Part shown: piece by piece, positions 1-11,830 of the stretch
How the letters are laid out: the number at the start of each line of letters is the position of its first letter
Position numbering within the stretch: position 1 is the stretch's first letter
Source: Prorocentrum cordatum
Taxonomy: Eukaryota; Sar; Dinophyceae; Prorocentrales; Prorocentraceae
NCBI GenBank assembly: GCA_963575745.1
Contig: CAUYUJ010011470.1
Span: 19,833 to 83,832, forward strand
Direction of reading: 5' to 3'
DNA: 64,000 bases
The notes under the pieces: model-generated
The model's database searches: none
What the model was told of the DNA's origin: nothing
Seen by the model: the letters and a program-made list of their open reading frames with translations, nothing else
Translations under genes and position numbers: made by a program

Positions 1-174
1 CATATTGTAAACAATGTATGCCCTTCATCCTTGAAACTGCTCACATATTTCATATTCAGGGCAATGAACTGACAAGCAGTCTCAAGCAAATCGCCCATCC
101 CGCATTGCGGACACGTCTGGTGGCGCTGAGGAGAAGTTGTCTACGTGTAAGGGAATGTGATAAAAAGGGGGGGG

Positions 175-690
175 GGGGCTCCCACTCCTCCTCCTCCTCC
201 TCCTCCTCCTCCTCCTCCTCCTCCTCTCCTCCTCCTCCTCTCCTCCTCCCTCCTTCTCCCCTCCTCCTCCTCTTGCTCCTGCTCCTCCTCCTCCTCCTCC
301 TCTCCTCCTCCTCCTGCTCCTCCTCCTCCTGCTCCCTCCTCTCCTCCTCCTCCTCCTCCTCCTCCTCCCTCCTCCCTCTTCTCCTCCTCCTCCTCCCTCC
401 TCTTCCTCCTCCTCCTCTCCTCCTCCTCTCCTCCTCCTCAGTTCCTGCTCCTCCTGCTCTGCCCTCCTCCTCCTCCTCCTGTCTCCTCTCCTCCTCCTCC
501 TCCTCTCCTCCTCCTCCTCCTCCTCCTCCCCTCCTGCTCCTCCTCCTCCTCCTCCTCCTCCCTCCTCCTCTCCTCCTCCTCTCTCCTCATCCTCCTCCTC
601 CTCCTCCTCCTCCTCCTCCTCTTCCTCATTCCCTCCCCTCCTGCTCCTTCTCCTGCTCCCCTTCCTCCTCCTCCTAGCCAGAATCAACAA
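175..690. repeat. (TCC)n microsatellite array
   Basis: A G-run at about 168-178 leads into roughly 500 bp of TCC/CTC trinucleotides with occasional TGC and single-base interruptions. Reading frames here give only poly-Ser, poly-Leu, poly-Pro or, on the minus strand, Arg/Gly/Glu, so no gene is called. Bases 1-170 are unique DNA with no recognisable gene. Confidence 0.95.
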
Positions 691-732
691 TAACAACAAC
701 AACAACATCATCAGCACCATCATCATCATCAG

Positions 733-802
<70 letters not shown>

Positions 803-888
803 ATCATCATCATCATCATCAGCATCATCATCATCAGCATCATCAGCATCATCATGATCATCATCATGATCATCATCATGATCATCAT

Positions 889-919
<31 letters not shown>

Positions 920-1018
920 AGCATCAGCATCATCATCACCACCACCACCACCACCACCGCCATCCTCATCATCAGCATCAACATCATCAACATCCTCATC
1001 AGCATCAACATCACCACC

Positions 1019-1049
<31 letters not shown>

Positions 1050-2245
1050 GCAGCATCATCATCATCACCATCTTCGTCGTCAGCGTCATCATCATCATCA
1101 GCATCATCAGCATCGCCATCATCATCAGGATCATCATCATCCTCAACATCAGCATCATCATCGGCAGCATCATCAGCATCATCATCACCATCACCATCAC
1201 CATCATCATCATCATCAGCAGCAGCATCAGCATCATCATCATCACCATCATCAGCATCATCATCATCATCGTCATCGTCATCAGCATCAGCATCATCAGC
1301 AGCAGCCGCATCATCAGCATCATCATCATCAGCGGCAGCAGCAGCATCAGCAGCACAATGAGCAGCAGCATCAGCATCAGCAGCCGCATCACCATCATCA
1401 GCAGCATCAGCATCATCATCAGAAGCAGCAGCATTTGCACCATCGTCATCATCATCATCACCATCATCATCCTCATCACCATCATCAACATCATCATCGT
1501 CCTCGGCATCATCATAAGCAGCATCACCATCAGCACCATCATCATCAGGCAGCATCATCAGCAGCACCATCGTCATCATCAGCAGCAGCATCACCGTCAT
1601 AATCATCAGCATCATCATCAGCAGCACCATCGTCATTATCAGCATCATCATCCGCATCAGCATCCTCATTAGTAGTATCGCCATCATTCTCATCATCATC
1701 ATCAACAGCATCAGCATCAGCATCAGCAGCATCATCATCATAAACATGTTCCTCCTCTTCATCCTCTTCCTCCTCCTCAGTATCATCATCGTCATCACCG
1801 TCATCAGCATCCTTATCCTCATCCTCATCATCCTCAGCATCATCATCGTCCTCATCATCATCATCATCATCGTCGTCGTCGTCATCATCAGCAGCAGCAA
1901 AATCCGCAGCATCCTCATCATCATCGTCAGCAGCAGCATCATGATCATCAGCCGTATCATCATCAGCATCAGCATCATCAGCAGCAGCACCATCGCCGTT
2001 ATCATCAGCATCATCATCAGCATCATCATCAGCAGCAGCATCATCACCATCGCCATCATCAGCATCATCATCAACATCACCATCATCAGCAGCATCAGTA
2101 TCACCACCATCAGCATTAGCATCGTCATTATCATCAACAACATCATCATCAACATCACCATCAGCAGCATCATCACCACCAGCATCATCACCAGACTCGT
2201 TTTCTTCTGCTTCATCATCATCATCATCATCATCAGCATCATCAA

Positions 2246-2284
<39 letters not shown>

Positions 2285-2655
2285 CATCCTCATCCACCTC
2301 CTCCTCGTCGCCATCATCAGCATCATGATCATCAGCATCATCATCATCATCATCAGCATGATCAGTATCACCGTCATAATCATCAACATCATCATCAGCA
2401 TCAGCATCATCAGTATCGTCATCATCATCATCAGCAGCATCAGCATCATCATCATGTTCCTCCTCGTTCTCCTCCTCCTCCTCCTCCGCCTCATGATCAT
2501 CATCACCCGCCTCACCCGCCTCCACCTCATCATCATCAGCATCAACAGCATCATCATCAGAATCATCAGCGTCATCATCATCATCATCAGCATCGTCATC
2601 AGCATCATCATAATCATCATCATCAGCATCATCATCGTCATCATGATCCTCCTTA
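691..2655. repeat. (CAT)n / (TCA)n imperfect array with CAG interruptions
   Basis: Nearly 2 kb of CAT/TCA trinucleotides interrupted by CAG, CGT, CAA and short TCC runs. Interruptions mostly keep the 3-bp register, which is why long low-complexity frames stay open on both strands. There is no stretch of normal amino-acid composition, so this is satellite DNA. Confidence 0.95.
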
Positions 2656-2838
2656 TCATGCTCCACCTCCCTCCAAAAACGAGTCCATGAGCTCTTCTGG
2701 GGCGGTTTCTGACCAAGATGTCAAGACGACTCCAGGCGTGACGTCGAGGGCCTCAAAAAGGCAAAACCAAACACCAATAGCATAAACCTCCCCAACCTCC
2801 CTCGTACAGAACCCCCCTTTTCTGATTGCGCATCGCAC
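2656..2838 (-). CDS. Possible terminal exon, hypothetical protein
   Basis: On the minus strand about 60 codons of ordinary composition, including GEVYAIGVWFCLFEAL and ETAPEELMDSFLEGGGA, end at a stop that abuts the CAT array. No family is recognised. It may be a last exon or a chance open frame in an island of unique sequence (2,656-3,100) between two arrays; another minus frame is also open here. No start codon is trusted. The rest of the island to 3,100 shows nothing recognisable. Confidence 0.22.
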   Translation of the reverse strand: MRCAIRKGGFCTREVGEVYAIGVWFCLFEALDVTPGVVLTSWSETAPEELMDSFLEGGGA

Positions 2839-3103
2839 GATGGGGTCACGGTGGGGGATCGGGGTCCTCTATGGCACACCAGTCGGCGGATAGAGAAGAA
2901 CTCAGAGTGCTGGGAAGGGACAGTCGGGAGCGGTAGGATGTCAGATATGGCGCACGCGCGCCTAGCATGTCCCTCCCCCCTCCTCCACATCCTGGGAGCA
3001 ATGGCGCCTCGTAGTAAGTCGGAAAATTCGGCGGACCGTGCTTGTGGATGGGCATGAGGGACCTGCGACCGTCGCGGGCGCGAGCCATGCTGGTACGCCT
3101 GTT

Positions 3104-3185
3104 GTGTCCTCCTCCTCCTCCTCCTCCTCCTCCTCCTACTCGTCCTCTTCCTCTTCCTCCTCCTCCTCCTCCCCCTCCTCCCTCA
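3104..3185. repeat. (TCC)n array
   Basis: Short TCC/CTC run at the edge of the unique island, opening a second block of arrays that runs to 4,969. Confidence 0.9.
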
Positions 3186-3338
3186 TTAGTATTATGCTTC
3201 GTCTTCATAGTATTATTACTCGTCTGATTAACAGTAGTAGTACTCTTCGTATGTGTCATGTTACTCTTAGTACATGTATACGAAAAGCGTTATGCAAATT
3301 AGTACAAAAAAGACTATGAGTATGCTTATGTGTATTAG
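3186..3338. repeat. Degenerate (TTA/GTA)n array
   Basis: AT-rich derivative of a TTA/GTA trinucleotide with single-base changes; same type as 3,880-4,840 and 14,600-15,290. Confidence 0.75.
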
Positions 3339-3555
3339 TCGTGGTCCTCCTCCTCCTCCTCCTCCTCCTCCTCCTCCTACTCATCCTCCTCCCCCTCCTG
3401 TTCCTCCTCCTCCTCCTCCTCCCTCCCTTTTTTTCCTCCTCCTCCTCCTGCTCCTCCTCCTGCTTCTCGTCGTCTCTCCTCCTCCTCCTCATCCTCCTCC
3501 TCCTCCTCTCCTCATCCTCCTCCTTCCTCTCCTCCTCCTCCTCCTCATCAATCAT

Positions 3556-3586
<31 letters not shown>

Positions 3587-3880
3587 GCTCTCCTCCTGCT
3601 CGTCCTCCTCTCCTCCTCCTCTCATCCTCCTGCTCATCCTCCTCCTCCCCCTCCTCTCCTCCTCCTCCTCCTCCTCCTACTCCTCCTCCTCCTCTCGTCC
3701 TCCTCCTCCTCCTCCGCCCCCTTCTCCGCTCCTCCTCGTCCTGCTCCTCCTCATCCTCCTCTTCCTCCTCCTCCTCCTGCTCCTCCTCATCCTCCGCCTC
3801 CTCCTCCTCCTCCGCCTTCTCCTCCGCCCTCCTCCCCTTCTCCTCCTCCTCCTCCTCCTCCTCGTCTTCTTCGTCGTCGG
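3339..3880. repeat. (TCC)n array with short CAT run
   Basis: Imperfect TCC array with a short CAT run near 3,555-3,585; no coding signal. Confidence 0.92.
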
Positions 3881-4840
3881 TGTCGTATTCGTATTCTTCT
3901 GCTGCGCGATCGTCTTCTTATTAGTGTTAGCTTTCTGAGTCTTAGTAGTATTCGTATGTGTCTTCGTGTTGTTATGATTATTCGTATTAATATTCTTCGT
4001 ATTATTATTATTCGTCTGCTGATTCTTCTTATTAATCTTCTTAATAGTATTATTATTATTATTCTTATTATTCTTATTATTATTATTATTATTATTATTA
4101 TGTTTACGTTTCTTCTTATTCTTATTATTATTACTATTATTATTAGTATTCGTAGTAGTAGTAGTAGTAGTATCATCCGTCGTCTTAAATTGAATTATTC
4201 TTATTAGTCGTAGTATTAGTCGTATTCTTATTACTCTTAGTATTATTATTAGTATTACTATTATTATAAATAGTATTATTATTGTGATCATTCGTATTAT
4301 TATTCTTATTACTATAATTCGTATTAATATAACTAATATTATTATCAGTATTATTAATATTATTATTATGAGTATTATCATCAGTAGTATTAATGATATT
4401 GTTATAATTAGTATTAGTAGTAATATTATTAGCAGTATCAAAATGTTTATTAGTATTGATATTAGTAGTAGCAGTATAATTATGAGTATTATTAGTATTA
4501 GTAGTATGCTGATTAGTATTATCCACCGTCGGTTTATTATTATTGCTGGTAGTATCATTCGTCAAATTATTCGTCGTAGTATTATTCGTAGTGTCATTAG
4601 TCGTTTGATTATTATTATTAGTCTTATTATTCGTAGCATTGTTCTTCTATTTCTTGGTACTATTATTATTATTAATAGTAGTAGTAGTATTAGCAGTAGT
4701 AGTAGTAGTAATATTGTTCTTAGTATTATTATCACTACTACTATTATTAATATTACAATTATTATTAGTGGTGTTAGTATTCATCGTATGTGTCTGCTTC
4801 GTCTTCTTCGTCTTATGCTTATTCTTAGTATGATTATGAT
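3881..4840. repeat. Degenerate (TTA)n/(GTA)n array
   Basis: About 950 bp of AT-rich DNA built from TTA, GTA, ATT and CGT trinucleotides in which exact repeats are short. Open frames give Ile/Asn/Thr-rich low complexity only. It sits between two TCC arrays and reads as an old, mutated trinucleotide array. Confidence 0.85.
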
Positions 4841-4969
4841 CCTTCCTCCTCCCCCTCCTCCTCCTCCTCCTCCTCCTCCTCCTCCTCGTCCTTCTCCTCC
4901 TCATCCTCCTCCTCCTCCTACTCCTCCCCCCTCATCCCTCCGCCCTCATCCCTCCTCCCTCCTCCTCTT
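4841..4969. repeat. (TCC)n array abutting LINE-A
   Basis: TCC/CTC run with CCC interruptions that ends exactly where the DinoSL relict of LINE-A starts. Confidence 0.9.
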
Positions 4970-4991
4970 TCCGTAGCCATTTTGGATCAAG
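4970..4991 (+). other. DinoSL (spliced leader) relict at LINE-A 5' end
   Basis: The 22 bases read TCCGTAGCCATTTTGG then ATCAAG. The dinoflagellate spliced leader is DCCGTAGCCATTTTGG then CTCAAG, so this copy has the permitted first base and one mismatch (C to A). In dinoflagellates this leader is added to mRNA by trans-splicing, so a genomic copy directly upstream of a coding region is a mark of reverse transcription from mature mRNA. A degenerate second copy follows at 4,992-5,011. Confidence 0.9.
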
Positions 4992-5011
4992 TCCGTAGCG
5001 TTGGCTCTGGA
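4992..5011 (+). other. Possible second, tandem DinoSL relict
   Basis: Immediately downstream of the first leader the sequence restarts TCCGTAGC, then, with a gap, TTGGCTC. Tandem relict leaders are expected when a leader-bearing gene is transcribed, trans-spliced and retroposed more than once. The match is short and gapped, so it is tentative. Confidence 0.5.
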
Positions 5012-5373
5012 CTTGACTTTTTGGCAGGAGGGAACCCACGGCCCTCACCGCTTCCGCACCTCCCCAGCGCCTGCCCAGGCTGGAGGTGCCGCGTTCTTCC
5101 CAACGACTTGCACGCTCGGGACCGTACCTCCCGATCTCGCTCTGTTTCCAGCTACAGCAGACCCATGGTGGATGGCGGGCGCCTGCCGAAGATCGGTTAT
5201 CGCAGAGCCTGGGCCGCGCCTTGGCTGCGCCGCTGGTGTGTTCACCCGCGGACAGGAGAGAAGTGGTGGAACAGAGGAGACCTCAGCGCTTGCTCAAGCT
5301 GCCAATGCAATAAAGGTGCTACGTTCGGAGGCCCCAAGCCTCTACAGTCGGCGCCGAGTTTCAGGGCCCAGCC

Positions 5374-6317
5374 ATGGAACGTGACAAGCAGCGGCAGAAA
5401 GCAGCAGTCGCCAACTTCGCTGCCGAGAAGGACAAGCAGCTTAAGGCCAAGGACCTTGAGATTGCCAAGCTACGTGAGCAAGTGTCGGCGGCAAAGACTG
5501 GGCAGGCAGTGGACACGCCCCTCAACGACAAGACTGACCCCGACCAGAAGCGCCTCAATGAGATCAGCCAGGCGCTCCGAGCGTTGGGCAACCTCACCGA
5601 GCCTGCTGTTGTGGCGGTGCGCGAGTCACTTGAAGCTGAACGAACGGCGATTAAGTCCAAGACCGTCAGTAACAAGCCGCACTCCGCCCAGATGCACCAC
5701 TTCACCACTCGCATCGATGAGCTGCTTAAGAGCAGGCTGCAGCAGGAGGAGACCTCGGCAGAATTGGAGATCCAGAAAGTGGAGCCCGAAGCCAAGATCG
5801 AAGGCGTCAAGAAGTCCATCCATACTCTGGCTGCGGACATCACTGACCTGGAGCACCAGCGGTTCGCGGTCTCGGCCCAGTTGCCGAGGCCTCTTCCAGA
5901 ATCGTACTCGCTCAAGCTCATGGTGTCTGCCATGGGCCTGCCCGCCGACAAGCTCGGCCAGCTCTTCGAATCTGCAGGGGCAGATGCCACCCCCCCTGGA
6001 CCAGACCAAGTCCACCTTTGAGGCCCTTCGACAGCCACAAGCCAGAGCAGATGCCGCCAAAGCCTCTGCCCAGCAACAGGCGGCCGAACCAGGACCGACA
6101 GGCCAGCAGCCAGGGGGGTCCCATGGACCCGACGGAGCAACAAGCCAAGACGAAGCTGTGCGCGTTCCTGTGCCAATGGATACTGATGACATCGGCAGCT
6201 CGCGTCAATTCTTTCAGGCACGCACTGATGAAGACCGACGATGACGAGGTGCGCGAGATGTGCAAGCGAGATGTTGAAGCTGCTGAAGCATTGGCTAAGC
6301 GGCGCAAGACACAATAA
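5374..6317 (+). pseudogene. LINE-A ORF1 protein, coiled coil, frameshifted
   Basis: ORF1 proteins of LINEs bind RNA and oligomerise through coiled coils. The frame from 5,374 to 6,021 gives 215 aa rich in Glu, Lys, Gln and Ala with heptad-like spacing (KAKDLEIAKLREQVSAAK; RIDELLKSRLQQEETSAELE). The natural continuation, with an Ala/Gln-rich stretch (DQTKSTFEALRQPQARADAA), lies in the next frame from about 5,997. An acidic then basic tail (DDDEVREMCKRDVEAAEAL, ending AKRRKTQ) lies in the third frame and stops at 6,317. Two frameshifts, near 6,000 and 6,215, therefore break it. The start at 5,374 follows 380 bp that could be leader or a lost N-terminus; no complete zinc ribbon is visible there, unlike LINE-B. 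Confidence 0.75.
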
Positions 6318-6649
6318 GGGCTGGGTCAACCGACCTCAGCTCTATCTCATCCACATGTTGAGCTCGATGCAGCTTTGAGAGGAAGAAGAAAAAAAACTTA
6401 TGCCAAGGACGCAGTGCACACGGAGTTTGTGGCGAACGATGTGTGCCATTACGAGGTCTATCACAGCCTCGCTCCAGCCGTGGTCATAAGGTCAGCGTCA
6501 TCTGGATTGTTGGCTTCATAGTTATGACTCTGATTTGCGCGCTGGCTCTTCCTGCACGGGAAGCTCATGTCGTTTGCAGCGAACAACGTGGGCTTCAACT
6601 TCGGGCGTAAGAACGGGCGTTAGAACGCACGCTACAGTTCGGCGTTAGA

Positions 6650-6885
6650 TCGCAAAGTCCTGCTGGCCAGCGTTGGCAATCGCAGGCTCAGTCGCCACGT
6701 GCTGGACTAAATCCCATGCCCAGGTGCTCCTCGAGCCTGGGCAGGGTTCATTCGTCGCCAGTCAGATCGCACAGTCCTGCTGGCCATCTTTGGCAAGCGC
6801 AGGCTCAGTCGCCACGTGCTGGATCAAATCCCACGCCCAGGTGCTCCTCGAGCCTGGGCTGGGTTCATACGTCGCCACTTGCTGG
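6650..6885 (+). repeat. 117-bp tandem duplication between ORF1 and ORF2
   Basis: The sequence beginning CCTGCTGGCC at 6,659 recurs at 6,776 with about 90% identity and includes GCTCAGTCGCCACGTGCTGG and CAGGTGCTCCTCGAGCCTGG in both copies. A third partial start follows near 6,888. It lies in the spacer between the two LINE ORFs (6,318-7,112), which otherwise shows no gene. Confidence 0.85.
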
Positions 6886-7112
6886 ACAGGCAAGGCACAA
6901 CATGCGGTCGATTGGCAGTAACTACGTCTACTTCGAGTACCTTTGCATCAGCTGGCTCGCAACGCATGCTGGAACTATGGCCACGCAATACCACAGGACT
7001 GGGAGGTCTAATATCAGATGCAGGCCACATGCCATCCCCAGTGCCAGCGCTGACCCTGCTTTGGGGAGCTGTGGGACGTTGACGGACGAAAAGGGGCCCT
7101 GGGGCCGATGTC

Positions 7113-9218
7113 TTGGTGAGGGACGTTGGTCAGCTGGGCCCTGAGACCCACAGAGCTCTCAGACCTCCGAGGGGCCCTAGACAGAAGAGCCACTCAAGCT
7201 CAACCTTGGACAACTACGACGTGCCAGGCCAGAGGACTGTCAGGGGCCCCAGCTGCAGGCATTTGCGGCTCATCATGGTGGCGGTCTGCGCCATGGAGGT
7301 TAAACCAGCGGCGGGTGCTGCACTGCAGAGCCCGCCAACTTCAGAGAGGGCCTCGGTTGCTATGTCTATCCCTGACTCGATATGCACCAGGACCGTGAGC
7401 TCGATCGTGACGGCCAACGTTTCATCGCATGGGCCGCTAATTGATATGCTGAAGCTGACGTGGGCGCAGTCGTGTGTGATATGCGTACAAGAGCACCATG
7501 CCGACCACGAGCGCCTCGCCGACGTCCAACATCAGGCAGTTCGAGCAGGTTTTGCAAGCCTTTCGGCCCCAGCCCCTCCGTCCGCCAAAGGGGGAACGCA
7601 TGGAGGCATGACCATCCTGGCACCGTCCAGGGTCCGTGTGACTCTTGCACCAGGGAGGTCCTCAGCCGAGTTGGTTCCTGGAAGTGTCCTTGCGGCCCAC
7701 GTCCACTGGGGTATCAAGCAGGGCATCACCATGCTATCAATCTACCTTCACGACGGCCAGGGCCTCTCGGACGCCAACGTGGAGATTCTTCGGCCGGTCG
7801 CCACCTATATCTGTGAGCTTGAGGCCCGAGAGCAGCCTTGGCTGCTAGCGGGAGACTGGAACATGCAGGTGGACGACCTTCGGCAGTGGTTCAATTCCAT
7901 AGGGGGCATCGTCATCCACCCCAACTGCCCCACCTGCCTGCAGTCGAAGCCTGGAACCATGTACGATTACATCTGTATGCATCCGCGGGTTGCTTGTCGG
8001 GCAGGAAAAGCTTTTGCGCATGAAGACTCGGACTTGTTTCCACATTTGCCCGTCAGAGTTCCGCTCCAGGATGCAGAACATGAGATGTGGGTACGAGCGC
8101 CTGATCAACCTGCGTCCGTCGACACGATACCAAAGCCAGGATGTGCGAGGTTCCCGCCCGTCGTCGAGTGGGAAATGGCCAGGGAGCTCATCGCTACAGC
8201 CGAAGATGCCACCACCCTCGCCGACGCCGGGGATGCGGTCTTGACGCAGATCGAAGAGGAGCTACTGGACAGGCATGATATAATGGGCCATGACCGAGCA
8301 CGTTACCTTGGAAGGGCGGGCCCAACAACCTGGTCTTGGAAGAAAGTGGCTCCACCTGAACACAAGCCATCTCAGAGGCTCCAGGCCTACAAGATGATTG
8401 GACGTTGGTTTCGGCACATGAGAGGTATGAAGCTGCGGATGATCTTGGCTGTGGAGCGGCTCCAGACTGATGTTGATGTACCTGGTAAGAATCCACGCTA
8501 TATGCTGCCGACTAACCACACGACCGATAGTTACTCAAGCTGGGCACGCTCCTTATCTACCTTTGGAGCCTATGACGTTGGGCTCAGCATGACTGCCGAC
8601 ACGGCAGCTAATGACAAGGAGCTCAAGCTATTTGTGAAGTTGGCATGGGACCTCCAGGGTTTCTTCCATAGGGCCTCTAAGGCTAAATGGATTATGCAGC
8701 ACCTCGACGAGGATGAACGTGCTCGAGTCCGTGACCTCTCCCACCAGTTCTGCTGTGACGATGTTCTTGAGAATGCACAGTTCGCCAGCGACAAAATGGA
8801 GAGAGTGGCGCAGGCCACCGGCGCATTCAAAACGGCAGAATGGACGGAGTGGGCTAAGGCATCCTTCAACAATGGAGCGAGACAAGCGCACCGATTCTCG
8901 AAGCTCCGAGACCTGCAGGGGGTCCTGGAGCACACCCAGCAGCCACAACCCTTTGAAATGGCCGATGCTTGCATGGATACTTGGGCTGAGATTTGGGCCA
9001 CCCACGCTTCCAGACGCCTGAAGTTGCCACCTGATTTCGCGACATGGCACCAGCTCCCAGAAGTCAGTGTAGCAGACCTACGCCTAGTCTTGCGCAAGTT
9101 CAAGCTTCATTCAGCACTTAGACAGGTCAACGTCCACCCCAAGGCGATGAATGTTGTATCAGACTACGCACTTCATACACTTCTCCTTCTCTTGCAGGCG
9201 CGCGAGCGACCATGTTGA
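7113..9218 (+). pseudogene. LINE-A ORF2 part 1: AP-type endonuclease and start of RT
   Basis: This 701-codon frame carries an endonuclease/exonuclease/phosphatase domain, which nicks target DNA to prime reverse transcription. Visible motifs are N102 in TANVSS, E127 in CVQEHH, GDWN at 247-250, DY at 285-286 and H311 in the terminal FPHLPV, so the catalytic set appears largely intact. A linker of about 300 aa follows, then the entry to the RT domain (LRLVLRKFKLHSALRQVNVH, then PKAMNVVSDYALHTLL). The frame leaves the family at about 9,200, just before the fingers and motif A. The true start may be an internal ATG at 7,275; the first ~90 residues show no family features. Confidence 0.85.
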
Positions 9219-9655
9219 TGGCCAGATAAAAGATTACAGACACGCCATGTCAGATTGCCCAGAGCATCGGGAGGGCACCGACTGGCGGCTTTTTAATCAA
9301 CACGCTTGTGCGTACATGGGCCCGACTCCGCAGGACCTGTGCCGAGAAGCTGGGAGCGTGCTGATCCGAAGTCTGACTTCTGGGGCGCGAGGCCTGCTGC
9401 AGCATCATCGGATTCAGCGTTTTCTCACAGCCTGCAAGCCGAAGTTGCACGACACAAAGGGCACACGTCAGTAACGGTGCGGATCGACATGTACACCCTG
9501 CGAAATGCTTAAGAAATCATGGGCTAAGAATTTCATATTCTCAGAATTTGAATAAAAACCCAGAATTTCTATTTAAATCTTGGGATTTACATTGAAACGT
9601 TAAGAATAATCGAGACTCTGGCCGAAAACTTAGGTTTTCTTAAACATCGCCTTAG
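9200..9655 (+). other. AT-rich foreign segment replacing part of RT
   Basis: Between the RT entry and the RT palm about 450 bp do not resemble RT in any frame. The second half (9,505-9,655) is clearly AT-richer than its surroundings and contains repeated AGAATTT words. The RT segment that should hold the RPIGL block and motif A is missing, so this is a replacement or a deletion plus insertion rather than a clean insertion. Confidence 0.7.
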
Positions 9656-10561
9656 GTGTACAAATGTTCCGAGATGATTAAACTGCAGAAGCTAGTCGAC
9701 TTTGCTTACGTGCTGGGCTACCCACTACGACTCCTTTGGCTAATATTAGCCAACTACCAGTGCCCACGAGTTGTACGCGCGTGGGGGTCGCTTTCTTATG
9801 AATATGCGCCGTTTCAAGGCATTCTAGCTGGATGTACTCTCGCGACCACGATGGTACACCTGTTACTGCATCAGCTTCTTCTTCTTCGGATGAGGGACCT
9901 CTTTGACTCAGTCGCGCCGCGCATGCTCATGGACGACACAGGCTTTCAATGGACAGGAGAAGACCCCAGACAATCTAAGGTCTTGTTCGCGGCCGTCAAG
10001 CACTTTACAGAAGGTTCTTTTGAGCTGGGATTGGTCATTCAAGCGGCTACGAGTGGACGTGGTGCGACAAATGCGGCTGCCAAGGAAGTAATCACACCTT
10101 TCGTCAAGCGTCTCAGGATGAAGATGTATCCTCACATGCGTAACCTTGGGCATGATCTGTCTGGGCCCAAGGCCAAGCAAGTGATTGAAAAGAAAAGACT
10201 TGCTGGACTGATGGTTAGAAAGCCCAAGCTTCGCGCCCTTGTGAGAGGAGCGAACCACAAAGTCCGAACCTTGTGGAGAACAGGACTGCTACCAGCTGCC
10301 GCACATGGAGCAGGAGTGAGTGGCATCACCGACGCTACCCTCAACTCACTCAGATCCATTGCGGCTGTACTCGCGGGAGCGCGCCAACACGTGTCTATCA
10401 CAGCTTGGCTTCCCACACAGGCGGACGAATTCTATGACCCGATATATGGCGCGACCATCTTGCTAGTTGTCAGGTTTGCCAGCACGATATGGGACAACAG
10501 ATTCCCAGTTGCCGACCTCCAGAGAGCTTGTTTAGTTATGAAGCGTGCTTTTGAAAAATAA
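9656..10561 (+). pseudogene. LINE-A reverse transcriptase palm and thumb
   Basis: 301 codons resume the RT domain downstream of motif A. LGYPLRLLWLILANYQCPRVV matches the helix after motif A, GILAGCTLATTMV at 55-67 is the motif B region, and MLMDDTGFQW at 90-99 holds the catalytic DD pair in place of YxDD. A thumb-like region with GANHKVRTLWRTGLLPAAAH follows. RT copies the element RNA at the nicked target. The frame ends at a stop near 10,561, but the family continues in the next frame, showing a frameshift at about 10,550. Confidence 0.85.
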
Positions 10562-10593
10562 ACTCACATGGGCCAAGCAAGTGCCACGGGCCC

Positions 10594-11760
10594 ATGAGTG
10601 CGACTTTGCTTTCGTTATCTAGAATTGGCTGGGCTATGATATCCGCACACCAAGTTGTCGATGATAAAGGATCCATGAGTTCTTTCCTGCACACGCCGCC
10701 CATGGAGGTCAAGCGATTGCTGCAAGAGTCCATTGGCCGATGGCAGATGAAACGGATATTGGCGCACATTCCTGAAGCATTTGGTCCTGAAGAAGTGTGG
10801 CGGCGTGGCCTTCGTCTTGCAAGATTACGCATCAAGGACGACGTCAGGAGAGGCTGCGATCGTTTACTATTGGGTTCAGGATGCTGGCCGCCCTCGAGGA
10901 AATGTGCAGCAGGATATCGAGTGACGCCCGCCTGTGATTTCTGCACTAACCCCAACGCTACACTAGGACACCAGCTGTACCAGTGCCAAGTTTTAACTCA
11001 GCCCCCAGAGGATCTTGATGTAGAGCCCCTTCCCGAGTACATTATAGAGCACAGAGAGGCTTTAAGGGACTCGGGGTACTCTGGATTACAGGCCGACTGG
11101 GACACTCTGGAGCTTGCGTATGGGCCCCCTTTCTATTCCCTCAGTGTTCCAGAGATCCCCGAGGCTCCCACGGTTCATTGGGGTGCAACGACGGGGCCCT
11201 GGGGCAGGCGCATCTATACCGACGGTTCAGGGCTTGCGAACTCAAGCCCGGAACTTAGACGGTGTGGATGGGCTGCCGTCGAGGTTGACCAGTGGGGCGT
11301 GCCCCACAGGGCTCTCTACGGGCCTTTGCCTGGGCGCCAGACGGTGCCCCGCGCTGAGAGGTATGCGGCGCTTCGTGCGATTGAAGTTGCACCCCAAGGG
11401 GCCGAAGTGGTCACAGATCACCTCCAGCTCGTTCGCGAAGGGTGCTCGTGGGATCCTGATCTGACGGCTGCCCGAAATGTGCATGCAGATATATGGCGCA
11501 AGATATTCGAGCTTCAAGGCGATGGCCTTCAGAGGCCAAGTTTCCGATGGGTCCCAGCGCACCGAGGGCCAGATGATATACTATCGTGCACGGGTTCAGA
11601 CATCCAAGACTACCTTGGAAATGTATGGGTCGATGTTTTCGCCAGGCTAGGTTCGGGCATGCACCAAGTTCCAGATGTTTATGTCAAGGCCGAGAGGGCC
11701 CAGGTAAAAAAGCATCAGCTCACCTGGGATTTTTTAAGCACGTGCCATCCAGATAATTAG
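10594..11760 (+). pseudogene. LINE-A zinc knuckle and RNase H domain
   Basis: 388 codons. A CX2CX8HX4C knuckle lies at C114, C117, H126 and C131. An RNase H domain follows with YTDGSG (D210), PRAERYAALRAIE (E255), VVTDHLQLV (D275), RWVPAHRG (H323) and GNVWVDVFA (N343, D347). RNase H removes the RNA strand after first-strand synthesis. All catalytic acidic residues are present although the upstream RT is broken. The reading frame probably began within ORF2 rather than at the listed ATG. Confidence 0.88.
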
Positions 11761-11830
11761 CACTGCGGGAGACCAGGTCGAAGCCCCTCAACCTCCCCCC
11801 AGGCAGGCCCCAAGTATGGCGCCGAAGTGA

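Noticed and set aside
175-690. CRISPR array or bacterial repeat
   Set aside because: No spacers of constant length between repeats; simple trinucleotide array in a eukaryotic setting.
82-2716. Very long open frames of poly-Met, poly-Asp, poly-Ile or poly-Ser over the TCC and CAT arrays
   Set aside because: Open only because the trinucleotide units contain no stop in some frames; no segment has normal composition. The same applies at 12.6-14.0, 24.8-27.7, 36.4-38.2, 56.1-57.7 and 61.4-63.3 kb.
7113-11760. LINE-A as a functional element
   Set aside because: The RT domain lacks motif A and the RPIGL block, and ORF1 and ORF2 are frameshifted.
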